DNA of 64,000 bases from DATBVX01 sp963696675. Its GTDB lineage: Bacteria > Pseudomonadota > Gammaproteobacteria > Steroidobacterales > Steroidobacteraceae. The position numbers and the translations under genes are program-made. Location: NCBI GenBank assembly GCA_963696675.1, contig CAVOLM010000018.1, positions 1 through 64,000 of the forward strand, written 5' to 3'. Below the pieces are notes generated by a model, which worked only from the letters and a program-made list of their open reading frames with translations, had not been told where the DNA came from and did no database searches. Below are positions 8,499 to 19,448 of the stretch, piece after piece (positions within the stretch are counted from its first letter, which is position 1; every line of letters starts with the position of its first letter).

Positions 8499-9697
8499 GA
8501 TCCGCGTTCGGCGACGCCTCCCTGAGCAGATCGTCGATAGGGCACGTGCTCATCGACCTCGGCGGCATAGCCCTCGATGGCTTGGCCTTCGCGCTGCAGA
8601 TACTCCGCGATGGCGCGCGCGAATTGCGGATGCGCAATCCAATGGGCAGACCAGGTGATCGTGGGCTCGAAGCCGCGACTGACCTTGTGCTCGCCTTGCG
8701 TTCCGGGCTCGAAGCGCGCGAGGCGCTCGCTGATGCAGTATTCGATGCCCTGGTGATAACAGGCCTCGAAATGCAGGCTGTGAAAGTCCCGTGACGCGCC
8801 CCAGTAGCGCCCATAGAGCGTGCTCTCGCTGCGGAAACAGATGGCCGCCGCCACAGGAACCGAGCGGTGCACGGCAAGGTGCACTATGACACTGTCCGGC
8901 AAGCGCTCGGCGAGCTCGAGGAAGAATCCCAGGCTCAGGTACGGCGTATGGCCGTGACGCAGGAACGTGTCGGCGTGAAAGCCGTAGAGTGTCTGCCACA
9001 GGGATCGGTCGATCTCGCCACCACGCAGAGTGCGAAACCGAATTCCAGCCTCGGCGACGCGGCGCCGCTCGCGATGGACCTTCTTGCGCTTCGGCGCCGT
9101 GAAACTCGCCAGAAAATCCTCAAAGCTGCGATAGCCGCGGTTGTGCCAGTGGAACTGACAGTCACGGCGCAGGAGGAAACTGTCGCGCGACAGTTCGTCG
9201 GCCTGCGCCTTGTCGATGAAGAGCACGTGGAGCGATGAAGCGCGCTCGTCCCGCGCCCACGCTACTGCCGAGCGGGCCAGCTCGCGCTGCCAAAGCTCCT
9301 GGTCCGGCTCCGCAGCCGCGAGCAAACGCGGACCGCTGGCGGGGGTGAAGGGCACCGCAGCCACCAGCTTGGGGTAGTACTGCAGGCCGCTGCGCGCATA
9401 GGCCTGGGCCCAGGCAAAATCGAACACGAACTCGCCCCACGAATGGAGCTTGCGGTACAGAGGGAGCGCCGCACGCAGCCGCCCGCTCAGGTCGGTGAGC
9501 ACGAAATGACACGGTGTCCAACCGCTCCGAGCCCCGACACAAGCCTGATGTTCGAGGGCGGCGAGAAACTCGTGGCGCAGGAAGAAGGCGTCTTCGCTCA
9601 GCAGCGCGTTCCACTCCTGCGCTGAAACCTCGTCAATACCGGCAAGTACCCGCGGCCGACACTGAGGGGATGATGGGCTTGGGCGTGGCGCAGTCAT
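8495..9697 (-). CDS. GNAT/FemAB-like acyltransferase (DUF482 family)
   Basis: The product of about 400 residues matches the DUF482 (PF04339) family of FemAB-like GNAT proteins often labelled peptidoglycan biosynthesis; the exact substrate is unknown. Recognisable parts are HEFLAALE near residue 45, FDFAWAQAYAR, and the C-terminal CYHQGIEYCI and KVSRGFEP segments. The start at 9697 gives the family N-terminus and leaves 37 bases from trxB. The frame is open upstream to 9805, but that would overlap trxB. It shares a four-base overlap with aat downstream. Confidence 0.82.
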   Translation of the reverse strand: MTAPRPSPSSPQCRPRVLAGIDEVSAQEWNALLSEDAFFLRHEFLAALEHQACVGARSGWTPCHFVLTDLSGRLRAALPLYRKLHSWGEFVFDFAWAQAYARSGLQYYPKLVAAVPFTPASGPRLLAAAEPDQELWQRELARSAVAWARDERASSLHVLFIDKAQADELSRDSFLLRRDCQFHWHNRGYRSFEDFLASFTAPKRKKVHRERRRVAEAGIRFRTLRGGEIDRSLWQTLYGFHADTFLRHGHTPYLSLGFFLELAERLPDSVIVHLAVHRSVPVAAAICFRSESTLYGRYWGASRDFHSLHFEACYHQGIEYCISERLARFEPGTQGEHKVSRGFEPTITWSAHWIAHPQFARAIAEYLQREGQAIEGYAAEVDEHVPYRRSAQGGVAERGS

Positions 9698-9734
9698 GGC
9701 ACGTGCCCGGGCAGCGGGCGAGGGAGCCGTGTAG

Positions 9735-10727
9735 CTATTCCGCGTGCGCCACGCTTCGGTGCGCAGGTGTGTGCGCATCGAGGCGTTCCAGGTACTTGTC
9801 GGCATCGAGTGCCGCCATGCAGCCTGTGCCTGCGGAAGTCACCGCCTGACGATAGACGTGGTCGGCGACATCGCCCGCCGCGAACACGCCCGGCACGCTG
9901 GTCGCGGTGGCATCGCCATCGGCCCCCGACTTGACCGTAATGTAGCCGCCGCGCATGTCGAGTTGCCCTTCGAAGAGCTGCGTATTGGGCGTGTGGCCCA
10001 CCGCAATGAAGACGCCATCGAGCGCCAGGCGGTGCTTCGTACGCCCGTCGCTCGTCTGGATGGCGAGGCCGGTCACGCCGGACTCATCGCCGACGATTTG
10101 CTCCACCACGTGATTCCAACGGATCGCAACCTTGCCGGCGCGCTCGCGCTCGAACAAGCGGTCCTGCAGGATTTTCTCGGCGCGCAGTCGATCGCGCCGG
10201 TGCACCAGCGTGACATGCGAGGCGATGTTGGTGAGATAGAGCGCTTCCTCCACCGCGGTATTGCCACCACCGACGACAGCGACCTTCTTGCCTTTGTAAA
10301 AGAACCCGTCACAGGTGGCACAGGCTGAGACGCCCTTGCCGCGGAACTGCTCCTCGGACGGCAGGCCGAGGTAACGCGCAGAGGCGCCGGTCGCGATGAT
10401 CAAGGCATCGCAGCTGTATGTCCCGCTGTCGCCGCGCAAATGAAACGGGCGGCGTTTGAGATCCACGGCGTTGATGTGATCGAACACGATTTCGGTAGCA
10501 AAGCGCTCGGCGTGCTTGCGCATTCGTTCCATGAGCGCCGGGCCCTGCAATCCCTCGACATCCCCGGGCCAGTTGTCGACGTCGGTGGTGGTCATGAGCT
10601 GGCCGCCTTGCTCGATACCGGTGATCAGCAGCGGCTTGCGATTGGCACGCGCCGCGTAGACGGCCGCGCTATAGCCGGCAGGGCCCGAGCCAAGGATGAT
10701 CAGCCGGCTGTGTCGCGCTGCTGTCAT
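9735..10727 (-). CDS. trxB: Thioredoxin reductase
   Basis: TrxB passes electrons from NADPH through FAD to thioredoxin. The 330-residue product has the FAD-binding GSGPAGYSAAVYAARA motif at residues 12-27, the redox-active CATC in GVSACATCDGFF, the NADPH-binding VVGGGNTAVEEA, and the C-terminal FAD motif GVFAAGDV. Length and order are normal for the low molecular weight type. It is divergent from ald across 156 bases. Confidence 0.97.
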   Translation of the reverse strand: MTAARHSRLIILGSGPAGYSAAVYAARANRKPLLITGIEQGGQLMTTTDVDNWPGDVEGLQGPALMERMRKHAERFATEIVFDHINAVDLKRRPFHLRGDSGTYSCDALIIATGASARYLGLPSEEQFRGKGVSACATCDGFFYKGKKVAVVGGGNTAVEEALYLTNIASHVTLVHRRDRLRAEKILQDRLFERERAGKVAIRWNHVVEQIVGDESGVTGLAIQTSDGRTKHRLALDGVFIAVGHTPNTQLFEGQLDMRGGYITVKSGADGDATATSVPGVFAAGDVADHVYRQAVTSAGTGCMAALDADKYLERLDAHTPAHRSVAHAE

Positions 10728-10883
10728 GTATAATTCGCCTCACTTTTCCTACTGATCACGATCCGGACCGACCACAGTCGGCGCTCTGCCGCTCGCATCC
10801 ACTGACCTGAATGATGTGCGCAACAAGGCGCGATCAATGGTAAGTGAATCGTCCGGTTCGGCAAAGCGACCAAGGAGCACCAC
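10728..10883. promoter_or_regulatory. Divergent promoter region of trxB and ald
   Basis: This 156-base spacer separates the trxB start (-) from the ald start (+), so both promoters must lie here or nearby. AAGGAG at about 10871-10876 is a strong ribosome binding site for ald. I see no confident -35/-10 pair or regulator operator. Confidence 0.5.
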
Positions 10884-11942
10884 ATGCGAATCGGTATCCC
10901 GCGCGAACTCAAGGCGCGCGAAGGCCGCGTAGGTCTGATTCCCTCCGCCTGCGCCGAGCTCGTGCGCAACGGCCACGAGGTGTTCGTGGAAGCGAGCGCG
11001 GGAGAGAAGAGCGGCTACACCGACCAACACTATCGCGACATCGGCGTCAAGATTCTGCCGACGGCGCGCGAGGTGTATGGGGGCTCGCAAATGATCGTCA
11101 AGGTGAAGGAGCCGGTCGATGCCGATCTCGACCTGTTGCGCAAGGAGCACCTGCTGTTCTGTTACCTGCACCTGGCAGCGCTTCCTGACCTCACCCGGCG
11201 CCTGTGCGACATCGGGCTCACTGCCGTCGCCTTCGAAACGGTCGAAGACCAGTTGGGGCGGTTGCCGTTGCTCGCACCCATGAGCGATATCGCCGGGCGC
11301 CTGTCGATCCAGATTGCGACCTGCCTGCTGCATCAACCGCAGGGCGGCAAGGGCATTCTGCTGGGCGGTGTGCCGGCAGCGCGCCGCGGTCGCGTCGTCA
11401 TCCTCGGTGCAGGTGTCGCAGGCCGAAACGCCGCTGTAGTCGCGGCCGGTCTGGGCGCAGATGTGGTGGTGTTCGACAAGGATCGGGACAAGCTGGTGGC
11501 GGCTCGCGACATCGGCCCGAATGTGGACGGCCTGTATCCGCACTCTGCCGACGTGGCAGAAGCAGTTCGCAGCGCGGACATCGTCGTTGGTGCCGTACTG
11601 GTTACCGGAGCGCGCGCGCCGCATGTCGTCACGAGCGATATGGTGCGCAAGATGCAGGCCGGGAGTGTGATCGTCGACATCTCGGTCGATCAGGGTGGCT
11701 GTGTCGAGACGACACGACCGACGACCTACGATGCGCCGACCTACGTGTGGGAAGGCGTCACGCATTTCACGGTGACCAACATGCCCGGCGCCGTGCCGCG
11801 CACTTCCTCGCAGGCGCTGTCGGCGGCGATTGCACCCTACGCCGGCCGCCTCGCCGACGGTGATTGGCAGGATGACCCCGATCTTCGCAAGGGCATCAAC
11901 GTGATGGCGGGTAAAGTCGTGCATCCGGCCTTGCTGAGCTGA
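10884..11942 (+). CDS. ald: Alanine dehydrogenase
   Basis: Ald reversibly deaminates L-alanine to pyruvate with NAD. The 352-residue product begins MRIGIPRELKAREGRVGLIP, the classic N-terminus with the substrate-binding Arg/Lys, and has the catalytic-region LHLAALPDLT His. It also carries the Rossmann motif VVILGAGVAGRNAA near residue 172 and the TNMPGAVPRTSSQAL signature. It is slightly shorter than the usual 370 but shows no frame break. A hairpin follows directly (11952-11991). Confidence 0.95.
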   Translation: MRIGIPRELKAREGRVGLIPSACAELVRNGHEVFVEASAGEKSGYTDQHYRDIGVKILPTAREVYGGSQMIVKVKEPVDADLDLLRKEHLLFCYLHLAALPDLTRRLCDIGLTAVAFETVEDQLGRLPLLAPMSDIAGRLSIQIATCLLHQPQGGKGILLGGVPAARRGRVVILGAGVAGRNAAVVAAGLGADVVVFDKDRDKLVAARDIGPNVDGLYPHSADVAEAVRSADIVVGAVLVTGARAPHVVTSDMVRKMQAGSVIVDISVDQGGCVETTRPTTYDAPTYVWEGVTHFTVTNMPGAVPRTSSQALSAAIAPYAGRLADGDWQDDPDLRKGINVMAGKVVHPALLS

Positions 11943-11951
11943 TATTCAGGC

Positions 11952-11991
11952 TCGTACAATCAAAGGGTTGAGATATACCCTTCATGTACGA
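11952..11991. promoter_or_regulatory. Interrupted hairpin between ald and ftsK
   Basis: TCGTACA (11952-11958) pairs with TGTACGA (11985-11991), and AAGGG (11963-11967) with CCCTT (11978-11982), giving a two-part stem around an AT-rich loop. It starts ten bases after the ald stop and covers the first possible ftsK start codon. It could be a terminator for ald, an operator, or a translation control hairpin for ftsK; no T run follows. Confidence 0.45.
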
Positions 11992-14330
11992 GATCAATAC
12001 TTGAACGACATCGTCGATACCCGAAAGCCTGCTTCCCGGCTCTCCCAGCCCGTGGTGCGCGCGCTGCGCGAAAGCGCGTTGCTGCTGTTCGGCATGCTGG
12101 CGCTGATCCTGCTGACTGCGCTCGCCACTTACGATCCGCATGATCCCGGCTTTTCCTTCACCGGCGAGCCCGGCCGCGTCAATAACGCGATCGGCCCTGT
12201 GGGGGCCTGGTTCGCCGACGTGCTGCTGTTCCTGTTCGGGCGGGCGGCGTTCCTGTTCCCCGTGATGCTGGCCCTGGCCGGCTGGGTCATCTACCGGGCG
12301 CACAACACTCCTGACATCAAGTCACGCTCCACGCTCACCTTCCGCGGTATCGGGTTCGTGCTGACCCTCGCGACGAGCTGCGGGCTCGCGACACTACATT
12401 GGAGTGGCGGTGGATTACCGAGCACGGCAGGCGGAGTGCTCGGCTCATTGGTCGGCAATGGACTTGCGTCTGCTTTCAGTTTCCTCGGCGCGACACTGCT
12501 CATGCTCGCGCTCTGGCTTGCGGGCGTGTCCTTGTTCCTGGGTGTGTCGTGGTTCGACGTCATGGATGGGCTCGGCAACGGTGTTCTGCGCAGCCTCGAT
12601 TGGCTGCGGCAGCGGGTCGCGAGCTCGCGTGAGCAGGCCGAAGGGCGCGAGCGCAAGCAGGCGCGGGCCGAAAGCATGCGCGAGGAGCAGAAGAAATCTG
12701 CTTCACGCACGCCGCCGCGGATCGAGCCCGTCATTCCTACGCCCGAGCGCAGCGAACGCGTTGAGCGCGAAAAGCAGGTGCCGCTCTTCGAGGCGCCCAA
12801 GAGCAGCGAATTGCCCGCTCTGTCGCTGCTCGACGATCCGCCGCCGCGTGAATCGGGGTACTCAGACGAGGCCCTCGAAGCGATGTCGCGGCTCGTCGAG
12901 CTCAAGCTGCGCGATTTCGGCGTGGACGTCGAAGTCGTCGCGGTTCATCCGGGACCGGTCGTGACGCGCTTCGAGCTTCGTCCGGCACCCGGCGTCAAGG
13001 TCAGCCAGATCAGCAATCTCGCCAAGGACCTGGCGCGCGCGCTCTCGGCGATCAGCGTGCGTGTCGTGGAAGTGATCCCCGGCAAGTCGGTCGTTGGGCT
13101 CGAGATTCCGAATGAAAAGCGTGAGCTCGTCACGCTCGGCGAGATCATCAAGTCACGCGCCTACGATGACCTCGCATCGCCGCTGGCCCTGGCGCTCGGC
13201 AAGGACATCGGCGGCCACCCGGTCGTCGCGGATCTGGCGCGCATGCCGCACTTGCTGATCGCGGGAACCACCGGTTCCGGTAAATCGGTTGCCCTCAACG
13301 CCATGGTGCTGAGCCTGCTCTACAAGGTAACGGTCGAGCACACGCGGCTCATCATGATCGATCCGAAGATGCTCGAGCTCTCCGTTTACGAGGGCATCCC
13401 GCACCTGCTGGCACCAGTCGTGACCGACATGAAGCAGGCCGCCAACGCGCTGCGCTGGTGCGTGGCCGAGATGGAGCGGCGCTATCAGCTCATGGCGGCG
13501 CTCGGTGTGCGCAACCTCGCCGGCTTCAATCGCAAGGTGAAGGAGGCTGCCGAAAGCGGCAAGCCGCTCAAGGACCCGCTCATCGCGCCAAGGCGGCGAG
13601 CGATCCGGCCATGACGCTCGCTGACGTGCCGGACCTCGAGACCTTCCCGAACATCGTCGTCATCATCGATGAGCTTGCCGATCTCATGCTGGTGGTCGGC
13701 AAGAAGGTCGAAGAGCTCATCGCGCGGCTGGCGCAGAAAGCACGCGCCGCTGGCATTCACCTCATTCTGGCGACGCAACGACCGTCGGTCGATGTGATCA
13801 CGGGACTCATCAAGGCGAACATTCCGGCACGCATCGCCTTCCAGGTCTCCGCCAAGGTCGACTCGCGCACGATTCTCGACCAGAGCGGGGCGGAGGCTCT
13901 TCTGAGCCACGGCGATATGCTGTATCTGCCGCCCGGTACGTCCGTGCCGAGCCGCGTTCATGGTGCGTTTGTGTCCGACCATGAAGTGCATCGGGTCGTG
14001 ATGTCGCTGCGCCAGGGCACACCGCCCAGGTTCATCGATGAAATTCTGTCAGGGCCGCGCGGTCCAATTCCGGGTCTGCCGGACGAGGATGACGAGGAAG
14101 GAGCTGTCACGGAAAGTGACGGCGAACAGGATCCGCTTTACGACGAAGCCGTGCGCATCGTGCTGGAGTCCCGCAAGGCTTCGATTTCCGGTGTGCAGCG
14201 ACGCCTGAAGATCGGCTACAACCGCGCGGCGCGACTGGTGGAGACCATGGAGGCCGCGGGTCTCGTCGGTCCGCTGCAGTCGAACGGCGCGCGCGAAGTG
14301 CTGGCACCACCGCCACCCGAAGATGATTGA
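11968..14330 (+). CDS. ftsK: DNA translocase FtsK (one frame break)
   Basis: FtsK anchors at the septum and pumps chromosomal DNA toward dif for XerCD resolution. The N-terminus has four hydrophobic segments (about residues 35-200), followed by a short charged linker. The motor follows with Walker A GTTGSGKS near residue 433 and Walker B VVIIDELADL, the QRPSVDVITGLIKANIP segment, and a gamma winged helix at the end (DEAVRIVLESRKASISG). Sequence continues in another frame from about base 13590, just after GKPLKDPL, a likely single-base indel. Starts at 11968 or 12001 (both TTG) are possible. The linker is short compared with E. coli FtsK. Confidence 0.94.
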
Positions 14331-14365
14331 AATACTTGCCTACGCGACAGTAACGAGACAATCGA

Positions 14366-15022
14366 TTGCAATCACTCACGCGCCTGGCCGCGCTCGCTCT
14401 GATCGTCATTGCCATGACCGTGCCCGCCGGCGCGGCTCAGGAAGGGACACCCATCGTCGATCCGGGAACCTGGCTGGAACACTACCTGGAGGGATTCGGG
14501 AGCTTCCAGGCTGAGTTTCGTCAGCTGTCCAGCAGTCCCACTGGCGATCGCACCCAGGAATCGGGCGGGACGCTGTATCTGCAGAAACCGGGACGATTCC
14601 GCTGGGACTATCGGCAGCCGAACGAACAACTCATCGTCTGCGATGGCGAGAAGGTGTGGCTGTACGACGTGGAGCTCGAACAGGTGACGATAAAGAAGCT
14701 CGACGAGTCGCTGTCGACGACTCCGGCACTGCTGCTCGCCGGCAAGTCGAGCATCACTGACAGCTTCACGGTTGTCGGGCTTGGCAATCGCGATGGCGTC
14801 GAATGGCTGCAGCTCACACCGCGGCGCGCGGACACGGACTTCGTCGAGTTCCGGCTGGGCTTCGCCGGCGGGGAGCTCAGGGTCATGGAGCTCAAGGACA
14901 AGCTGCAGCAGAGCACGCGCATCGAGTTTTCACGCATTCGCCGCAATCCACAGCTCGCCGCCGGGCTGTTTACTTTCGTCCCGCCCCCCGGCGTGGATGT
15001 GATTGGCGCGCCCCACGGCTGA
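14366..15022 (+). CDS. lolA: Outer membrane lipoprotein carrier protein LolA
   Basis: LolA is the periplasmic chaperone that carries lipoproteins from LolCDE to LolB. The 218-residue product has a cleavable signal peptide (about residues 1-24, ending PAGAAQ), then FGSFQAEFRQLSSS and the GTLYLQKPGRFRWDY strand typical of the family. The start is a TTG at 14366. It follows ftsK, the conserved ftsK-lolA-rarA-serS order of gammaproteobacteria. Confidence 0.95.
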   Translation: MQSLTRLAALALIVIAMTVPAGAAQEGTPIVDPGTWLEHYLEGFGSFQAEFRQLSSSPTGDRTQESGGTLYLQKPGRFRWDYRQPNEQLIVCDGEKVWLYDVELEQVTIKKLDESLSTTPALLLAGKSSITDSFTVVGLGNRDGVEWLQLTPRRADTDFVEFRLGFAGGELRVMELKDKLQQSTRIEFSRIRRNPQLAAGLFTFVPPPGVDVIGAPHG

Positions 15023-15024
15023 GC

Positions 15025-15429
15025 ATGCTGTCCCTTCCCCACGCTCGCATCTGGCTCATCATCGGCTGGCTCCTGATCGCACTGGTCGTGGTCGGCAGCC
15101 TGATACCACACGTGCCCAAGCTGGGCCTGGGGATCAGCGATAAGGTGGAGCACTTTGCGAGCTATTTTCTGCTGATGTTCTGGTTCTCGGGCCTCTATGA
15201 ACGCAGGCAGCACTGGGTGCTGGCGCTCGTGTTTTTTTTGATGGGGGGCGCTCTGGAAGTTTTGCAGGGAGTGCTCACGGACACGCGAGAAATGGACATC
15301 AAGGACGCTCTTACGAACGGTGCCGGCGTCGCCGCCGCATTTGCACTGGCTGGTTTGGGCCTGGCGAGCTGGACACGCCGCGTCGAGAGTCTGTGGACGC
15401 GCGACGCCCGTTCCCGCGAAAATTCCTGA
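15025..15429 (+). CDS. VanZ-like membrane protein
   Basis: A 134-residue protein with about four hydrophobic helices and the VanZ-family features SDKVEHFASYFLLMF and EVLQGVLTDTREMDIKDALTNGAG. Members are uncharacterised membrane proteins outside vancomycin clusters. The ATG at 15025 follows the lolA stop by two bases, and rarA follows four bases after its stop, so it is inserted in the lolA-rarA operon. Confidence 0.82.
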   Translation: MLSLPHARIWLIIGWLLIALVVVGSLIPHVPKLGLGISDKVEHFASYFLLMFWFSGLYERRQHWVLALVFFLMGGALEVLQGVLTDTREMDIKDALTNGAGVAAAFALAGLGLASWTRRVESLWTRDARSRENS

Positions 15430-15433
15430 CGCA

Positions 15434-16757
15434 ATGAAAGCAGACCATCGACCGCTGGCCGATCGCATGCGGCCGCGAACCCTCGACGAATTCGTCGGCC
15501 AGGCCCATCTCGTCGGGCCGGGCAAGCCCCTGCGGCACGTTGCCGAAGCCGGTCGGCTGCACTCGATGATGTTCTGGGGTCCGCCTGGCACGGGCAAGAC
15601 CACCCTCGCACGCATCCTCGCCAGCAGCTGCGATTGCGAGTTCGTCGGTCTGTCTGCGGTGCTTGCCGGCGTGAAGGACGTCCGTGCGGCAGTCGAGCTG
15701 GCGCATCAGACGCGCGCCGCCAGCGGTCGCGGCACGGTGCTGTTCCTCGACGAAGTGCATCGTTTCAACAAGGCGCAGCAGGACAGCTTCCTGCCGTTCG
15801 TCGAGGACGGCACCCTGATCCTCATCGGCGCCACAACCGAGAATCCTTCATTCGAAGTGAACAGCGCCTTGCTGTCCCGTGCGCGGGTCTACGTGCTGAA
15901 GGCGCTGACCAGTGAGGACCTGGTGCGAGTGATCGATGGTGCGCTTGCGGATGCTGAGCGCGGTCTTGGCGGGCGGGGGCTTACGCTTGAGCCCAAGGCA
16001 CGGGAAATCATCGTGGCGGCAGCCGATGGTGATGCGCGGCGCGCACTGAATCTGTTGGAAGTCGCCGCCGATCTGGCGGAGCCGCAGGGTGAGCAACACC
16101 TGATCAGCATCGCGCATTGCCGCTGAAGTCGCCTCCGGCGGTTATCGTCGCTTCGACAAGGGCGGCGATCAGTTCTACGACCAGATTTCAGCGCTTCACA
16201 AGGCGGTACGTGGCAGCGATCCGGACGCAGCACTGTACTGGCTGTGCCGCATGCTCGACGGTGGCTGTGATCCGCTCTACGTCGCGCGGCGCGTCGTGCG
16301 CATGGCGAGCGAGGACATCGGCAACGCGGATCCGAGGGGCCTCGCACTCGCGTTGGATGCCTGGGATACGTATGAGAGGCTCGGCAGCCCCGAGGGTGAA
16401 TTGGCCATCGCGCAGGTCGTCATCTATCTCGCCTGCGCCCCCAAGAGCAACGCGGTGTATACGGCCTACGGCGCAGCAATGGAAGATGTGCATAAGTACG
16501 GGACCCTTGACGTTCCGCTGCAGCTTCGCAATGCACCGACCGGCCTGATGAAGAAGCTCGGATTCGGGCGCGACTACCGCTATGCGCACAATGAGCCGGA
16601 TGCGTTTGCGGCCGGAGAGAAGTATTTTCCCGAAGCGATGCCCGCGCACACGTACTATTATCATCCGGTGCCGCGCGGGCTCGAGATTCGCATCGCCGAG
16701 GCGCTCGAGCGGCTGCGCCAGCGCAACGCATCGGCTACCGAAAAGAAGACGCCGTGA
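15434..16757 (+). CDS. rarA: Replication-associated recombination protein RarA/MgsA (one frame break)
   Basis: RarA is an AAA+ ATPase of the clamp-loader group acting at stalled replication forks. The product has Walker A GPPGTGKTT, Walker B LFLDEVHRFN, sensor 1 GATTENPSFEVNSALLSRA, and the C-terminal tetramerisation domain with SEDIGNADPRGL and the YYYHPVPRG end. The frame breaks near base 16115: after LISIA the sequence resumes in another frame as AAEVASGGYRRFDKGGDQFY. It overlaps serS by four bases (GTGA). Confidence 0.94.
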
Positions 16758-18038
16758 TAGATCCCAAGCTCCTGCGAACCGAACCCGAGGTAGTGGCGAG
16801 GAATCTCGCACGTCGCGGGTTTGCGTTCGATGTCGCTGCATTCTCCGCTTTCGAAGAGCAGCGCAAGCAGCTGCAGATCGAAGCCGACCGGTTGCGCAAT
16901 GAGCGCAACACGCAGGCCAAGGCGGTCGGCAAGGCAAAGGCTGCAGGGCAGGATATCGCGCCACTGCTGGCGCGGGCTGAATCGTTGGGCGGTGAGTTGC
17001 AGGCGATCGAAGCACGCCTCGCGGACATTCAGAAGCGCCTGGACCAGGTGCTGCTGGGCCTTCCGAACCTGCTGCATTCGAGCGTTCCCGAAGGACGCGA
17101 CGAATCGGCCAATCTCGAAGTGCGTCGCTGGGGTGAACCGCGCAAGCTGGATTTCGCGCCGCGCGATCACGTCGCGCTTGGCGAAGCGTTCGGTGGGCTC
17201 GATTTCGAGATCGCCGGAAAGATCTCCGGTGCACGCTTTGCCGTGCTCTCCGGTGATCTCGCGCGCCTGCATCGCGCGCTCACCCAGTTCATGCTCGATC
17301 TGCATACGAGCCAGCACGGTTATCGCGAGGTTTACGTCCCCTACCTCGTGAACGCCCAGACGCTGACCGGAACCGGGCAACTGCCCGAAGATGGAGCAGG
17401 ACTTGTTCGCGGTCCGCGGAGAGAGCGGCCTGTACCTGATTCCGACGGCCGAAGTCCCGGTGACCAACCTGGTGCGCGATTCGATCCTCGAGCCCGGACA
17501 ATTACCTCTGAAGTATGCGGCGCACACGCCGTGCTTTCGTTCCGAGGCGGGCTCGTACGGCAAGGACACGCGCGGCATGCTGCGCCAGCATCAGTTCGAA
17601 AAGGTCGAACTGGTCCAGATCGTCAAGCCGCAGAATTCGTATGCGGCGCTCGAGGAGCTCACTGGGCACGCGGAGAAGGTGCTGCAGCTCCTCGAGCTGC
17701 CATACCGAGTCGTCTCGCTGTGCGCCGGCGATGTCGGTTTCGCGAGTGCGAAGACCTACGATCTCGAGGTGTGGTTGCCGGGGCAGGATCGTTATCGCGA
17801 GATCTCTTCCTGCAGTAATTGCGAGAGCTTCCAGGCGCGGCGCATGCAGGCCCGCTGGCGCAATCCCGACACCGGCAAGCCCGAGCCGGTGCATACGCTG
17901 AACGGCTCGGGCGTCGCAGCGGGTCGGGCGCTGATCGCCGTCATGGAGAACTTTCAGCGCGCCGACGGTTCCATCGGAATTCCGGCGGCGTTGCGTCCTT
18001 ATCTCGCCGGGGCGGACCAGCTTAAACCCGTTCGCTGA
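16754..18038 (+). CDS. serS: Seryl-tRNA synthetase (one frame break)
   Basis: SerRS charges tRNA-Ser. The GTG start at 16754 gives MIDPKLLRTEPEVVARNLARRG, the normal N-terminus; residues 30-100 form the long antiparallel coiled coil that holds the tRNA. The catalytic domain includes LIPTAEVPVTNL (motif 2 region follows with TPCFRSEAGSYGKDTRGMLR) and motif 3 NGSGVAAGRALIAVMENFQ. The frame breaks near base 17388, in TGTGQLP before EQDLF. SerS is essential, so the break is most likely a sequencing error. Confidence 0.95.
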
Positions 18039-18063
18039 TCCGCCCCGCCACCCCCGCCAGGAT

Positions 18064-19424
18064 CTATAGGGAACGCAGGAAGTTCAGCAGGTCCTGCCGG
18101 TTACGCGCCGACTGGGCGTTGAACTGGCTGACGACCTTGTTCGCTTCCGATGCCGGGAACTGCGAGTTGCCGCCACTCGCGTGCGCCTGGATCGCCTCCA
18201 CGAGGTCCGAGTGCGGCCGTCGTGCAGGAAGAAGATGCGCTTGCCCAGGCCCCACAGTGGCGCAGTCCGGAATTCATCCCCGGTCGCAGAACCCTGCAGG
18301 ATGTTGTCGGCCAGCCGCGGTCCCATCTGGTGCAGGGCCAGGTCCGAGAACAGGTTCGCATCCTTGGAGGCTAGCGCCGGCACCGACGAGTCAGCCGTCG
18401 AGAGCGTCGGCGTATGGCACTGGGCGCAGCCGACGTTGGCGAACACGTTCTTGCCGTTCGCGATCGAGCTGGCGCCGCCCGGCGTATTCGTGGAGGGCGT
18501 CGGTGGTGCCAGGAAGCGCATGAAAAAGGCGAACTTCTCGACATCGCTTACCGACTCCACGCCCGAAGCCCCGTCGAGCGTGCTGATGTCGTTCGGCAGC
18601 TGGGCGAACTGGCAGTTGGTGTTCTCCTCGCGCTCGGACCCGAACAGCTCGTTGCTGATGCCCATCTCGACGTTGTAGGCCTCACCCGAAAACACCATCA
18701 ACGACTTGTTCTGCGCCTTCCAGCCGAAGCGCGTGATCGTGCCGTCGTTACCGGTGCGGTTCGGGCGGCCGGAAATGCCGAGAAACGACTTGGCCTGGGC
18801 ATTGGCATTGAGGTTGGCGAGGATCACGCTGTCCGGAATCATCTCGATCAACCCGGCGCCGAACACCGGCGTCGGAATGCGGAAGATCACGTTGTTGCGT
18901 GCCAGCTGGCGTTCGAAGTCATCCTGCTGAATTCTGCATCCGCCCGCATTGCCGGTTCCGTCATTGCGACCGTTGATCACGAACAGCGCATGAACGCCGC
19001 CGTCACGCTGGCCGCTGGGAGTGAATTTGAAGCGCGCTTCACGCACCGGACCGTCTGCCCTGATGAAGGAGGGCAGGGTGTTCCGTGCGCCAAACGCGGT
19101 GGCGACGGTGACCTGCGGATTCACCGCGGGTGAGCTGCCGCCTACGGCTGGCGCAGCATGGCAGCCTGCGCACCCATCCAGGTTGAATCGCGGCCCAAGT
19201 CCCTCCTCGAGCGTTTCCGCTTCATTGAAATCTTCCAGCCCCGCGTCGAAGTAGTCCGTTTCGTACCCCCGCAATCCTGGCAGGGCCTGGCCCGCGCCCG
19301 GATCCCCTCCACGTACACCCGGATCGCGCACACTCGGATCGCGCCCGAAGGAGCCGTCCGCAAAGGCGCCCGCACACACGAGCGCACTCGTCGCTACAAG
19401 GATCTGCAGCTTGCTTCTATTCAC
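18064..19424 (-). CDS. Di-heme oxidoreductase family protein (DUF1111), one frame break
   Basis: A periplasmic c-type cytochrome of the di-heme oxidoreductase family (PF06537), related to bacterial cytochrome c peroxidases. It has a signal peptide (residues 1-22) and two heme sites, CAGCH at residues 85-89 and CAQCH in the second half. The end FFLHDGRT jumps frame near base 18214; the other frame continues SDLVEAIQAHASGG and ends at 18064 with LLNFLRSL. The GTG start has a strong AGGGGGA site. The 5' leader contains a c-di-GMP riboswitch, so the second messenger probably controls this gene. Electron partner unknown. Confidence 0.88.
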
Positions 19425-19448
19425 GATTGAGTCCCCCTGTTCGTGAAA

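Noticed and set aside
13560..13620. Possible programmed frameshift in ftsK
   Set aside because: No slippery heptamer or conserved stimulatory structure is evident and many other genes in the window break in the same way, so an indel error is simpler.
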